64,000 bases of DNA from Streptomyces sp. HUAS ZL42. GTDB taxonomy: Bacteria > Actinomycetota > Actinomycetes > Streptomycetales > Streptomycetaceae. The notes under the pieces are model-generated. The model was not told the origin of the DNA and searched no databases. It saw only the letters and a program-made list of their open reading frames with translations. Where the stretch lies: contig NZ_CP160403.1 of NCBI RefSeq assembly GCF_040782645.1, forward strand, positions 1,674,001 through 1,738,000. Reading direction: 5' to 3'. A program made the translations under genes and the position numbers. Each line of letters opens with the position of its first letter. Within the stretch, counting starts at the first letter, position 1. Below, one piece after another: positions 41,116 through 49,724 of this stretch.

Positions 41116-42449
41116 CAAGAACCCCCGTTCCCACGGGTGTTGAGGTGGGACTGTGCCTCGCGCCGGGTGTTCAGCTCGCCGCCGACCGTCCAGTACTTGC
41201 GGCCCGCGACCAGCAGTTCCTCGGCGGGGAACTTGGTGATGACCTCGCAGCCGTCGGCGGTGACGACCAGTTCCTCCTCGATCCGGGCCGCGGACCAGCC
41301 GTCGGCGGCCGGCCAGTACGTCTCCAGGGCGAACACCATGCCCTCTTCGAGGACTTCGGGGTGGTCGAGCGAGACGAGGCGGCTGAAGATGGGCTTCTCC
41401 CAGATGGACAGTCCGACGCCGTGGCCGTACTGGAGGGCGAAGGCGGCGGTCTCGTCGGGGAAGCCGAACTCCTCGGCGCGCGGCCAGACCTGGACGATGT
41501 CGGCGGTGGTGGCGCCGGGCCTGACCAGGGCGATGGCCTGGTCCATGTACTCCCGGCAGCGCACATACGCGTCCCGTTGCGCGCGGGAGGCGCTGCCGAC
41601 GGCGAAGGTGCGGTAGTAGCAGGTGCGGTAGCCGAGGTGGCTGTGCAGGATGTCGAAGAAGGCGGGGTCGCCGGGGCGGATCAGACGGTCGCTGTAGACG
41701 TGCGGGTGCGGTGAACAGCGTTCCCCCGAGATGGCGTTGACACCCTCGACGTACTCGCTGCCGAGGTCGTACAGAACCTTGCTCACGAGCCCGACGCACT
41801 CGTTCTCGCGCACGCCGGGGCGCAGGTACCCGTACAGCTCCTCGTACGCCGCGTCGACCATCGCGCACGCCTGGGTGAGCAGGCCGATTTCGTCGCCGGT
41901 CTTGAGGCGCCGGGCCTCGAGGAAGACCTGCTGTCCGTCGACCACGTCGATGCCCTCGGCACGCAGGGCGGTGAGGACGGGCATCTCGGCGACATCGATG
42001 CCGAGCGGCTCACCCGCCACGCCGTGCTCGCGCAGCTCGCCGGCGATCTTACGGGCGACGTCCTGGGCGATCCCGGCGTCCGGGTGGAAGGCGCCGCGCA
42101 GGGTGGAGATGCCGGCGCGGGCGCCGGTGGGCGGGCCGCCCTTGCCGTCGCTGTAGTCGAGCCAGGGGTTGTAGAGCTGGTGGTGGCGCGCGGCGGAGCC
42201 GAAGTCCCAGACGACGGGCTCGCCGCCGCGCACCAGCAGGGCGAAGCGGATCAGCTTGTCCATCGCCCAGGTGCCGATGTGCGTGGCCGTCATGTAGCGG
42301 ATGTTGGCGAAGTCGAAGCCGAGCACCGCGCCCAGCTCGGAGCGGTTCAGGGTCTCGTGCAGCCGGGCCAGGCGCTGTCTGCGCAGCCGGTCCAGGTCGA
42401 TGCGCTCTTCCCAGTCGACGGCGCTGGGTCCGAATGTGCGGATCGCCAT
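41115..42449 (-). CDS. M24-family (pita-bread fold) protein with altered metal site
   Basis: A 444-residue protein with a creatinase-like N-terminal domain and an M24 catalytic domain. Expected ligands: the first Asp in AFFDILHSHLGYRT, the His in YGHGVGLS, and Glu in FALETYW and EEELVVT are present. The second Asp, 11 residues after the first, is Cys (YRTCYYRTF instead of a D-x-T-R-T-F pattern). Classical aminopeptidase P chemistry is therefore unlikely; creatinase, ectoine hydrolase and DMSP-lyase DddP are known non-peptidase relatives. The ATG at 42449 (after MGVVA) was taken. It is the first enzyme gene of the operon, 45 bp after the regulator. Confidence 0.83.
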   Translation of the reverse strand: MAIRTFGPSAVDWEERIDLDRLRRQRLARLHETLNRSELGAVLGFDFANIRYMTATHIGTWAMDKLIRFALLVRGGEPVVWDFGSAARHHQLYNPWLDYSDGKGGPPTGARAGISTLRGAFHPDAGIAQDVARKIAGELREHGVAGEPLGIDVAEMPVLTALRAEGIDVVDGQQVFLEARRLKTGDEIGLLTQACAMVDAAYEELYGYLRPGVRENECVGLVSKVLYDLGSEYVEGVNAISGERCSPHPHVYSDRLIRPGDPAFFDILHSHLGYRTCYYRTFAVGSASRAQRDAYVRCREYMDQAIALVRPGATTADIVQVWPRAEEFGFPDETAAFALQYGHGVGLSIWEKPIFSRLVSLDHPEVLEEGMVFALETYWPAADGWSAARIEEELVVTADGCEVITKFPAEELLVAGRKYWTVGGELNTRREAQSHLNTRGNGGS

Positions 42450-42494
42450 GGCGACCACCCCCACTTCGGAGTGAACGTCCGCACCCCGGAGGTG

Positions 42495-43136
42495 TCAAGT
42501 GTTACTGAACACGCACCAGACACCCACGGCGGGCTTCTCACCATCGTTGCGGTAACGGTGCGGGGTCGTCGACTCGAAGCACACCGCGTCGCCGGGACGC
42601 AGTGTGTACTCGTCGAAACCGAGGGTGAGGAGGAGTTCGCCCGAGGTCAGATAGCCGTACTCGGTGCCCGAGTGCCGCATCAGACCGCCCGAACCGGAGG
42701 AGGAGCCGCCCGGGCGGTAGGTCACCAGCAGGAAGTCGACGTCCGCGCCCGGCACATGACCGAGCCGCTCCCACACCACGCCGGAGTCCAGCTCCAGCGC
42801 CTCCCGCTCGTCCGGGCCGGTCAGCGGGCCTATCCGGCGGCCGGGGTCGGCGGCGAACGCGGCGAGGGCGTGCAGCACGGCGCCGGGTGGACCGGCGGCC
42901 CGCGGTGGCCCGGTGTCGCCGTCCTGCGCGTCGAACAGGGACTCCACGGAGATGCCGAGCGCCGTCGTGATCGCGTACAGCGTGCTCACGGAAGGCTGGC
43001 TCTTGCCGGTCTCGATCTGGGAGACGAGGCTCGCGGAGACCCCGATCTCCCGCGCGAGACCGCGCAGGCTCAGCGCCCGCTCGAGGCGCGCCTGCCGGAT
43101 CCGCGCGCCGAGCGACGGCACGGCGGCAGGGGACAC
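42495..43136 (-). CDS. XRE-family regulator with C-terminal cupin domain
   Basis: A 213-residue regulator. The helix-turn-helix spans about residues 10-65: LSLRGLAREIGVSASLVSQ is the HTH and IETGKSQPSVSTLYAI completes it. The cupin sensor lies at about 120-210 with FLLVTYRPGG, SGTEYGYLTSGELLL and TPHRYRN. Such proteins (PuuR-like) repress catabolic operons until a small metabolite binds the cupin. The start is the GTG at 43136 with GAGGAG upstream. It is encoded immediately before the M24 gene on the same strand and probably controls the whole operon and itself. Confidence 0.9.
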   Translation of the reverse strand: MSPAAVPSLGARIRQARLERALSLRGLAREIGVSASLVSQIETGKSQPSVSTLYAITTALGISVESLFDAQDGDTGPPRAAGPPGAVLHALAAFAADPGRRIGPLTGPDEREALELDSGVVWERLGHVPGADVDFLLVTYRPGGSSSGSGGLMRHSGTEYGYLTSGELLLTLGFDEYTLRPGDAVCFESTTPHRYRNDGEKPAVGVWCVFSNT

Positions 43137-43249
43137 GGGCGGCTCCTCTCTCTGCCGGACATGTGCAGCTTCATTGAACAGCCGATGGTCGTCGCGGCAC
43201 CAGATCGGCGGGCGAGAGCGCTCACGTTCCCCGTGGGCGGCAGCGCCCC

Positions 43250-44392
43250 TCAGGCCTTCCCCGCGGGAAACAGCGCCCGGACCTCCCAGCCGTCCCCGGC
43301 CCGCGGACCGGCCCGCAGTTCCCCGCCCAGTGCGGTCACCCGCTCCTTCAGGCCGACGAGGCCGAAGCCGCCGCTGTGCGCGGCGTCCGGGAGTTGGGTG
43401 CCGCCGCGGCCGTCGTCGCACACGGTCACCTCCAGGTGGTCGTCGCCCTGCCGCAGACGGACGGCGATCTGCGTGGCGTCGGCCGCGTGCCGCCGTACGT
43501 TGGTCAGTGCCTCCTGGACGACGCGGAAGGCCGCGGCCTGGACCTCTTGCGGGACGTCGCCGGACAGGGCGGGGTCGCGGTGCAGGGCGACGTCTGGCCC
43601 GGCGCCGCGAAGCCGTCGGTGAGGTCGGCGTGCCCGCCAGGTCGCCCACCGGGCGGCGGTCGGCCGCCTCCGGGCCGGTGTCCCACAGCACCCCGACCGT
43701 GCGGCGCATGGAGGCCAGGGCCTCGGTGGCGGCGCGTTCGATGCCGGCCAGGACGGGGTCCAGCTCCTGCGGCTGGGTGGCCGCCATCATGCGGGCCATC
43801 TGGGTCTGCACGAGGATGCCGGTGACATGGTGGGCGACGAAGCCGTGCAGGTCGGCGGCGATGGCGAGACGTTCCGCCCGGCGTGTCTCGCTCACCGCGA
43901 CGGCGCGGCGGTAGTCCTGGGAACGCAGGAAGGCGCCGAGCCCGGCGATCAGGCCGATCAGCAGCAGGCCGAGGGCCATGAAGCCCTGCGCGTCACCTCC
44001 CGCCGACCCGTACGTCCGTACCGGCAGGAGCAGCAGGGCGCCCACGTCGAGGGCGCCGCACACCATGGCCCAGCGCGGTGGGCAGTGCCGTACGGCGACG
44101 AACAGCAGGCACAGCAGGATCACGACCTCGCCCGGCCCGAAAAGGTTCTCTGCTCCGGACAGCAGCGAGATCCCCGTGTAGAGGGCCGAGAGGAGAGCGG
44201 GTACGGCGGTGCGCACCTGCGGGGTGAGCCACTCGGGTCGTTGCCGGACCGGCCACAGCAGGGCGGCCAGCCCCACGAGCAGCACGGCCGAGGCCGGCCA
44301 GACGGCGCTCCGGCTGGCCGCCCGGAACCGCGTGGAGATCGCGGTGTGGGCCTGGCAGCACGGGCAGGCGCAGCCGCCTCCGTGAGGGCTCG
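43250..44392 (-). pseudogene. Broken NarL-type sensor histidine kinase gene
   Basis: The N-terminal part has about five hydrophobic segments, then the HisKA_3 region ERLAIAADLHGFVAHHVTG with the phospho-accepting His. After GPEAADRRPVGDLAG the reading frame shifts twice (near 43630 and 43600). The ATPase domain continues in a third frame: EVQAAAFRVVQEALTNVRRH, VTVCDDGRGG, GGFGLVGLKERV, ending at 43250. The three pieces lie in three different frames, so one error cannot explain it. No start codon with a good ribosome site is seen near 44390, and no response-regulator gene is adjacent. Sequencing error is possible but would need two events. Confidence 0.75.
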
Positions 44393-44395
44393 GTG

Positions 44396-45250
44396 TCAGA
44401 GGTCCAGGACGCGGGCGATGGTGCGCAGGACGCCGTCCTCGTTGTTGGACGGGGCCAGATGGCGGGCCCGCCGGACGACCTCGGGATGGGCGTTGGCCAT
44501 GGCGAACGACCACTCGGCGGCGTCCATCATCTCCAGGTCGTTGAGGTAGTCGCCGAACACCATGGTCTGCGCGGGCGTGATGCCCAGCTCCGCCTGAAGC
44601 CTGCGCAGGGCGGCGCCCTTGTTGGCGGTCCGGTTCATGACGTCGACCCAGTGCTCGCCGGAGACGACGACCTGGTGGGTGGCGGTGAAGGCCTCCAGGG
44701 CCGGCGCGGTGGAGCGTTCCGCGGCCCCGAAATCGAAGAGAGCCACCTTGGTGATCCCGTCCTCGACGGCGGTGACGTCCTCGACGATCCGGTGCTCGAC
44801 GTAGTACTTGCGCACTTCCGCCAGAAACGCCTCGTCGGTCCACTCGACGTAGGCGGACCTCTTGCCGCACACGACGGCTCCCACGTCGACACCGTCGGCG
44901 ACGAGTCGCCGTACGGTCCGTACGACGTCGGCGGCGGCGCCGGGATCGAGCGGGTCCGAGCTCAGCTCCACCCCGTCCCGCACGACGTACGCCCCGTTCT
45001 CCGCGATGAACACCATGCCCTCGGCCACGTCGGCGAACTCCCGTGCCAGCGTTGCGTACTGGCGCCCGCTCGCCGGACTGAACAGCACGCCCCGCTCCCG
45101 CAACTGCTTCAGGACGTCCCGAAGTCCGGCCGGGGCCCGCTTGTCGTCGTCCAGGAGCGTGCCGTCGATGTCGGTGACTATGAGCCGGATGTCGGCGGCG
45201 ACGGCGGGGAGGTCCACCGGCGCGAGGAGGGGCGAGGGCGTGTGGGGCAT
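44396..45250 (-). CDS. HAD-superfamily Cof-type phosphatase
   Basis: A 284-residue hydrolase. Motif I is IVTDIDGTLLDDD, motif II is FSPASGRQYATL, the Lys is in NKGAALRRLQAELGI, and motif IV is VFGDYLNDLEMMDAAEWSFAMANAHPEV, the classic Cof/HAD-IIB ending. Members dephosphorylate sugar phosphates, FMN or PLP-type substrates in the cytoplasm. The ATG at 45250 gives a short Pro-rich leader. It is divergent from the methyltransferase gene across 156 bp and ends just before the broken sensor kinase. Substrate unknown. Confidence 0.88.
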   Translation of the reverse strand: MPHTPSPLLAPVDLPAVAADIRLIVTDIDGTLLDDDKRAPAGLRDVLKQLRERGVLFSPASGRQYATLAREFADVAEGMVFIAENGAYVVRDGVELSSDPLDPGAAADVVRTVRRLVADGVDVGAVVCGKRSAYVEWTDEAFLAEVRKYYVEHRIVEDVTAVEDGITKVALFDFGAAERSTAPALEAFTATHQVVVSGEHWVDVMNRTANKGAALRRLQAELGITPAQTMVFGDYLNDLEMMDAAEWSFAMANAHPEVVRRARHLAPSNNEDGVLRTIARVLDL

Positions 45251-45406
45251 GTCCTGCTTCCGGGACGGGAACGGGCCGCTCGTCACCCTACCCGGGGTGT
45301 TCGTCCGCTCCGCGGCCCGCCCGCCTCGGCCGATTCCCGGGACATGCTGATCATCGGACGGCACAATGGCGGCGGAACCCGGCGCGGAAGAGGAGAGGGA
45401 AGAGAC

Positions 45407-46204
45407 GTGACCGACGAGGCAAGGGCGCGACTCAACACCGGTGTGGCGCACAACGCACGGGTCTGGAACTACTGGATCGGCGGCAAGGACAACTACGAGG
45501 TCGACCAGCAGGTCGGCGAGCACGTCGCCGGTATGTTCCCGCTGATCCGGGAGATCGCGCGCGCGGACCGCTGGTTCCTGGGGCGGGCGGTGACGTTCCT
45601 GGCCGGGGAGCGCGGGGTGCGGCAGTTCCTCGACATCGGCACCGGGCTGCCCACGGCGGACAACACCCACGAGATAGCGCAGCGCATAGCGCCGGACGCG
45701 CGGATCGTGTACGTCGACAACGACCCGATCGTGCTCGCCCACGCCCGCACCCTGCTGACCGGCACCGCCGACGGTGCCACGGACTACATCGACGCGGACG
45801 TGCACGACCCGGACGCCATCCTCGAACGGGCCGGGGAGATCCTCGACTTCGACCGGCCGGTCGCGGTCATGCTGCTCGGCATCCTGAACTTCGTGCTCGA
45901 CGCCGAGAAGGCGCTGGACATCGTGCGCCGCGTCATGGCCGCGGTGCCGTCCGGCAGTTACCTCGTGCTGACCCACCCCACCCACGACTCCGAGGTCGGC
46001 GGCGAGGGCCAGATCCCGGCGATGAAGTTCTGGAACGAGAACGCCACTCCGCCGATCACCGCCCGCAGCGGCGAGGAGATCGCCGCCTTCTTCGAGGGTC
46101 TCGAGCTGCTCGAACCGGGCCTGGTGTCATGTTCTCAATGGCGTGCCGAGCCCGGCTCCCCGGCCGTGGTGCCGCAGTACGGCGGGGTGGCCGTGAAACC
46201 CTGA
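45407..46204 (+). CDS. PF04672 (DUF574) SAM-dependent methyltransferase
   Basis: A 265-residue protein of the actinobacterial S-adenosyl-methyltransferase family PF04672. The N-terminus ARVWNYWIGGKDNYEVDQ is the family hallmark. FLDIGTGLPTADNTHE is the SAM loop and VYVDNDPIVLAHAR the acidic strand that holds the ribose. Streptomyces carry many paralogues; targets are largely unknown. The GTG at 45407 is preceded by GAGGAGAGGGA. It is followed 30 bp later by the glutamine-synthetase-like gene, so co-transcription is possible without an evident functional link. Confidence 0.85.
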   Translation: MTDEARARLNTGVAHNARVWNYWIGGKDNYEVDQQVGEHVAGMFPLIREIARADRWFLGRAVTFLAGERGVRQFLDIGTGLPTADNTHEIAQRIAPDARIVYVDNDPIVLAHARTLLTGTADGATDYIDADVHDPDAILERAGEILDFDRPVAVMLLGILNFVLDAEKALDIVRRVMAAVPSGSYLVLTHPTHDSEVGGEGQIPAMKFWNENATPPITARSGEEIAAFFEGLELLEPGLVSCSQWRAEPGSPAVVPQYGGVAVKP

Positions 46205-46234
46205 CGGGCAGGACCTGCGGACCGTGGAGGACGT

Positions 46235-47638
46235 ATGACCACCCTGGCCGACCCCGTGCCCGGCGGACGCCCCGGCGACGCCGAGCGGGCCACCGCGCTG
46301 AGCGGGGAGCTGACCGGGCGGGGCGTGCACGGGATCGTCCTGGCGTACGTCGACACCGCCGGCATCGGCCGGGTGAAGACGGTCCCCACGGCCCGGCTGG
46401 CCTCGGCCGCGGCCTGGGGCGTCGGGATGTCACCGGTGTTCGACACCTTCCTGGCCAATGACCACATCGTCACGACCGACGTGCTCGGCTCCCCCGACGG
46501 CGATCTGCGCCTCTACCCCGACCTCGGCCGGCTGGTCGTGCTGGCCGGGCAGCCGGGGTGGGCGTGGGCGCCGGTGGACCGGATCACTCAGGAGGGCGAG
46601 CGGCATCCCGGGTGCAGCCGGACCTTCCTGCGCAGGGTCGTCGCCGACGCCGCCCAGGAGCACGGCCTCACCTTCCGCGCGGGCATCGAGATCGAGTGGG
46701 CGGTGGGGCTGGGTTCGGCGCCCGACGGGGAGTTCGTGCCGGCGGTGTCGGGTCCGGCGTACGGGGCCACCCGGCAGGTGGAGCTGAGCGACTACCTCGC
46801 CGACCTCCTGGCGGCGCTCGCGGCGCAGGGGGTGGACGTCGACCAGGTTCATCCCGAGTACGCGGCCGGGCAGTTCGAGATCTCGGTGGGCGCGCTCGAC
46901 CCGGTGGCGGCGGCCGACCGCAGTGTGCTGGTGCGGCAGACCGTCCGAGCGGTGACGCAACGCCACGGGCTGAAGGTGTCCTTCTCCCCCGCCGTCTTCG
47001 CCGAGGGCGTCGGCAACGGCGGCCACGTCCACCTCTCCGCCTGGCACGGCGACTCCAACCTCCACTCCGGCGGCGACCGCCGCCACGGCATGACGGCCGA
47101 CGCCGAGTCCTTCGCGGCCGGTGTCCTCGCCCACCTCCCCGCCCTGACGGCCGTCACCGCGCCGAGCCCCGCCAGCTATCTGCGGCTCAAACCCTCCCAG
47201 TGGGCGGGCGTGTTCACCGCCTGGGGCCTGGAGACCCGCGAGTCCGCGCTGCGCGTCGTCACCGGCACCGCCGGCCACCGCGACCAGCAGGCGAACCTCG
47301 AGGTGAAGCCCGTCGACCTGGCCGCCAACCCGTATCTAGCGCTCGGCTGCCTCATCACCGCGGGCCTGGACGGACTGGCGTCGGCGGCGCCCCTGCCAGG
47401 CGAGATCACCGGGGATCCGGTCCGGTTCGGCGCCGAGGAGGCGGCGGCCCGCGGAGTGCGCCGGCTGCCGGTCTCGCTGGCGGAGGCCGTCGAGGAGTTC
47501 CGCAAGGACGAACGGCTGCGGTCCGCGCTCGGCCCCGTCCTCGCGGACGCGGTGATCGCCGTACGCCAGGGGGAGATCGCGGCCGTGCAGGGGCTGGACG
47601 ACGAGCAGGTGGCGGCGGCGTACCGCTGGAAGTACTGA
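46235..47638 (+). CDS. Glutamine synthetase-like protein (GlnA3/GlnA4-type)
   Basis: A 467-residue member of the glutamine synthetase superfamily. The beta-grasp N-domain (VLAYVDTAGIGRVKTV) is followed by the catalytic barrel with RAGIEIEWAVG (metal Glu), EYAAGQFEIS, VGNGGHVHLS (ammonium/ATP side) and HRDQQANLEVKPVDLAANPYLAL with the Arg/Glu cluster. It lacks a recognisable adenylylation Tyr loop, as in GlnA-like gamma-glutamylation enzymes for polyamines or ethanolamine rather than true glutamine synthetase. Its stop is directly followed by the GTG of a FluG-like amidohydrolase gene. The amine substrate is unknown. Confidence 0.85.
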   Translation: MTTLADPVPGGRPGDAERATALSGELTGRGVHGIVLAYVDTAGIGRVKTVPTARLASAAAWGVGMSPVFDTFLANDHIVTTDVLGSPDGDLRLYPDLGRLVVLAGQPGWAWAPVDRITQEGERHPGCSRTFLRRVVADAAQEHGLTFRAGIEIEWAVGLGSAPDGEFVPAVSGPAYGATRQVELSDYLADLLAALAAQGVDVDQVHPEYAAGQFEISVGALDPVAAADRSVLVRQTVRAVTQRHGLKVSFSPAVFAEGVGNGGHVHLSAWHGDSNLHSGGDRRHGMTADAESFAAGVLAHLPALTAVTAPSPASYLRLKPSQWAGVFTAWGLETRESALRVVTGTAGHRDQQANLEVKPVDLAANPYLALGCLITAGLDGLASAAPLPGEITGDPVRFGAEEAAARGVRRLPVSLAEAVEEFRKDERLRSALGPVLADAVIAVRQGEIAAVQGLDDEQVAAAYRWKY

Positions 47639-47639
47639 C

Positions 47640-48761
47640 GTGAGCGCGGTCCACGAGGCCCTGGGCGAGCTGAGGCTGGTCGACCACCACTGCCACGGCG
47701 TGGTCACCGCCGACCTGGACCGGGCGGGCTTCGAGTCGCTGCTCACCGAGGGCGAGGCCTGGCCCGGCGTCTCGGCCTTCGACAGCCCGGTGGGCGTGGC
47801 CGTGCGCCGGCACTGCGCGCCCCTGCTGGACCTGGCACGTCACGCCCCCGCCGACGAGTACACGGCACGACGGGCCGAGCTGGGCTGGCGCGAGGTGAAC
47901 CGGCGGTTCCTCGCCGCCTCGGGCACCGGCACGTTCTGTGTCGACACCGGGTACGTCCCCGACCGCATCACCACCCCGGCCGAGCTCGCGGGGGACGATG
48001 CCTACGAGGTCGTACGGCTGGAAAACGTCGCCGAGGCGGTGGCCGCGAAAGGCGTCGAACCGGACGAGTACGCCGAGGCGTTCCGCGCTGCCGCCCAGGA
48101 AGCGGTACGGCGGCCGGGGGTGGTCGGTGTGAAGTCCGTCGCCGCGTACCGCACCGGCTTCGACCTGGCCCCGGCCCGCCCGTCGGACACGGAGGTCACG
48201 GAGGCGGCGCGACGGTGGCTCGCGGAGGGGGGCGGCCGGCTGGCCGATCCGGTCCTCGTACGGCATCTGCTGTGGACCGCGGTCGAACTCGGGCTGCCGC
48301 TCCAGCTCCACACCGGCTTCGGCGACAACGACATCCGGCTGCACCGGGTGGATCCCACCCACCTCACCGACTGGCTTCATCTCACTGCCGGCACGATCCC
48401 GGTGCTGCTTCTGCACTGCTGGCCCTACCAGCGTCAGGCCGCCTATCTGGCCGCGGTCTTCGAGCAGGTGTACCTCGACGTCGGCCTCACCCTGCACCAC
48501 GTCGGCCCGGCCCGGGCACGGGCGGTGCTGGAGGAAGCACTCGAGATCACCCCGTTCCGCAAACTGCTGTACAGCTCCGACGCCTACGGTGTGGCCGAGT
48601 TCTACTGGCTCGGCGCGCTGTCCTTCCGCCGGGGCCTGGCCGAGCTGCTCCAGGACCGGGTGGACACCGACGAGCTGAGCCTGCCCGACGCGCTGCGGAT
48701 CGCGGAGTGGGCGGGAGCACACAATGCGCGCCAGGTCTACCGTCTTTCCGGCCCCTCCTGA
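47640..48761 (+). CDS. FluG-type amidohydrolase (amidohydrolase 2 family)
   Basis: A 373-residue TIM-barrel hydrolase. LVDHHCHG at residues about 13-20 provides the first metal ligands, LQLHTGFGDND and LLLHCWPY add two His, and LLYSSDAYG the catalytic Asp. The combination with a glutamine-synthetase-like gene one base upstream mirrors fungal FluG, where both domains lie on one chain. It would hydrolyse a gamma-glutamyl or similar amide made or used by the partner (inference). The GTG at 47640 was chosen because it begins right after the partner's stop and at the first strand. Confidence 0.84.
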   Translation: MSAVHEALGELRLVDHHCHGVVTADLDRAGFESLLTEGEAWPGVSAFDSPVGVAVRRHCAPLLDLARHAPADEYTARRAELGWREVNRRFLAASGTGTFCVDTGYVPDRITTPAELAGDDAYEVVRLENVAEAVAAKGVEPDEYAEAFRAAAQEAVRRPGVVGVKSVAAYRTGFDLAPARPSDTEVTEAARRWLAEGGGRLADPVLVRHLLWTAVELGLPLQLHTGFGDNDIRLHRVDPTHLTDWLHLTAGTIPVLLLHCWPYQRQAAYLAAVFEQVYLDVGLTLHHVGPARARAVLEEALEITPFRKLLYSSDAYGVAEFYWLGALSFRRGLAELLQDRVDTDELSLPDALRIAEWAGAHNARQVYRLSGPS

Positions 48762-48776
48762 AAGTATGATCAAGCA

Positions 48777-49316
48777 ATGTCTGACACGACTGAGACCACG
48801 CCCGGTTGGCTGACGCCCGACGAGCTCGAACTGGCACGCGCCCGCATGCCGATCCTGTACGTCGAGGCCGTGCCCGTGCGCGTCGACGACAGCGGTGAAG
48901 TCACCAGCATCGGACTGCTGCTCCGCATCGGACCGGACGGCAATGTCAACCGGACCCTGGTCTCGGGGCGGGTGCTGCACCACGAGCGGGTCCGCGACGC
49001 ACTCCTGCGCCACCTGGAGAAGGACCTCGGTCCGGTGGCCCTGCCCCGCGTCCCGACCTCGCTGCAGCCCTTCACCGTCGCCGAGTACTTCCCGACGCAG
49101 GGCATCACGCCGTACCACGACCCGCGTCAGCACGCGGTGTCCCTCGCCTACATCGTCCCGGTGACCGGCGACTGCCGGCCCCGGCAGGACGCCCTCGACC
49201 TGGTGTGGTTCAGCCCGCAGGAGGCGGCGTCGCCGGCGGTGCAGAGCGAGATGCCGGGCGGGCACGGCTTCCTCCTCCGGCAGGCTCTGGCCCACGTCGG
49301 CCTGTCGGCGTCCTGA
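48777..49316 (+). CDS. DUF4916 (Nudix-like) protein
   Basis: A 179-residue protein of the actinobacterial DUF4916/NUDIX-related family. The start PGWLTPDELELARARMPILYVEAVPVRVDDSG is highly characteristic. The fold is Nudix-like, but a proper Nudix box G-x5-E-x7-R-E-U-x-E-E is not seen; LVSGRVLHHERVRDALLRHLEKDLG occupies its place. Hydrolase activity is thus uncertain. It follows the amidohydrolase gene after 15 bp and precedes the ferredoxin-like gene by 2 bp on the same strand. Confidence 0.82.
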   Translation: MSDTTETTPGWLTPDELELARARMPILYVEAVPVRVDDSGEVTSIGLLLRIGPDGNVNRTLVSGRVLHHERVRDALLRHLEKDLGPVALPRVPTSLQPFTVAEYFPTQGITPYHDPRQHAVSLAYIVPVTGDCRPRQDALDLVWFSPQEAASPAVQSEMPGGHGFLLRQALAHVGLSAS

Positions 49317-49318
49317 AC

Positions 49319-49723
49319 GTGAGCCGGTCCGCGATACGGGCCGGGCAGCGGCCGTGCACCCTCGTGGTGTGCCGGGGCTGCTGCTGCGGCAACCCCCGCA
49401 AGTATCCGGACGACGATCACGTCTGGCAGCTCGACCGGCTGCGCGCCGGCGCGGCCGCCTCGGACGGACGATTCACCGTCCGTACGACGGACTGCCTGGG
49501 CCCCTGCGACCAGGCCAACGTGGTCGTCGTACAGCCCTCCACGGCCGGGCGCCTGGCGGGGGCCCGGCCCGTCTGGATCGGCTTCGCGTCGGGCGAGGAC
49601 TGCACGGACGACCTGCTGGACTGGGCCGCCGCGGGCGGGCCCGGCGTCGCCGAGCCTCCGGTCACGCTGGAGCTGCAGTTCGTCCGGCCGCCGCGCGAGG
49701 CACGGGCCCGGACGCGCCGGTGA
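49319..49723 (+). CDS. (2Fe-2S) thioredoxin-like ferredoxin domain protein
   Basis: A 134-residue protein. CTLVVCRGCCCGNPRKYPD near the N-terminus and TTDCLGPCDQANVVVV about 45 residues later give the C-x(n)-C...C-x3-C ligand pattern of thioredoxin-like [2Fe-2S] ferredoxins (NuoE-type fold). The first cluster region has extra adjacent cysteines. It probably carries electrons or binds a cluster in metabolism of cobalamin- or sulfur-type substrates, as small relatives do, but the partner is not known. The GTG at 49319 lies two bases after the DUF4916 stop. Confidence 0.78.
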   Translation: MSRSAIRAGQRPCTLVVCRGCCCGNPRKYPDDDHVWQLDRLRAGAAASDGRFTVRTTDCLGPCDQANVVVVQPSTAGRLAGARPVWIGFASGEDCTDDLLDWAAAGGPGVAEPPVTLELQFVRPPREARARTRR

Positions 49724-49724
49724 C

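Noticed and set aside
34231..42449. Ectoine degradation operon suggested by M24 and M20 hydrolases
   Set aside because: The M24 metal site is altered, no DoeB-type deacetylase or doeD/doeC genes are present, and E1, bicupin and amidohydrolase do not belong to that pathway.
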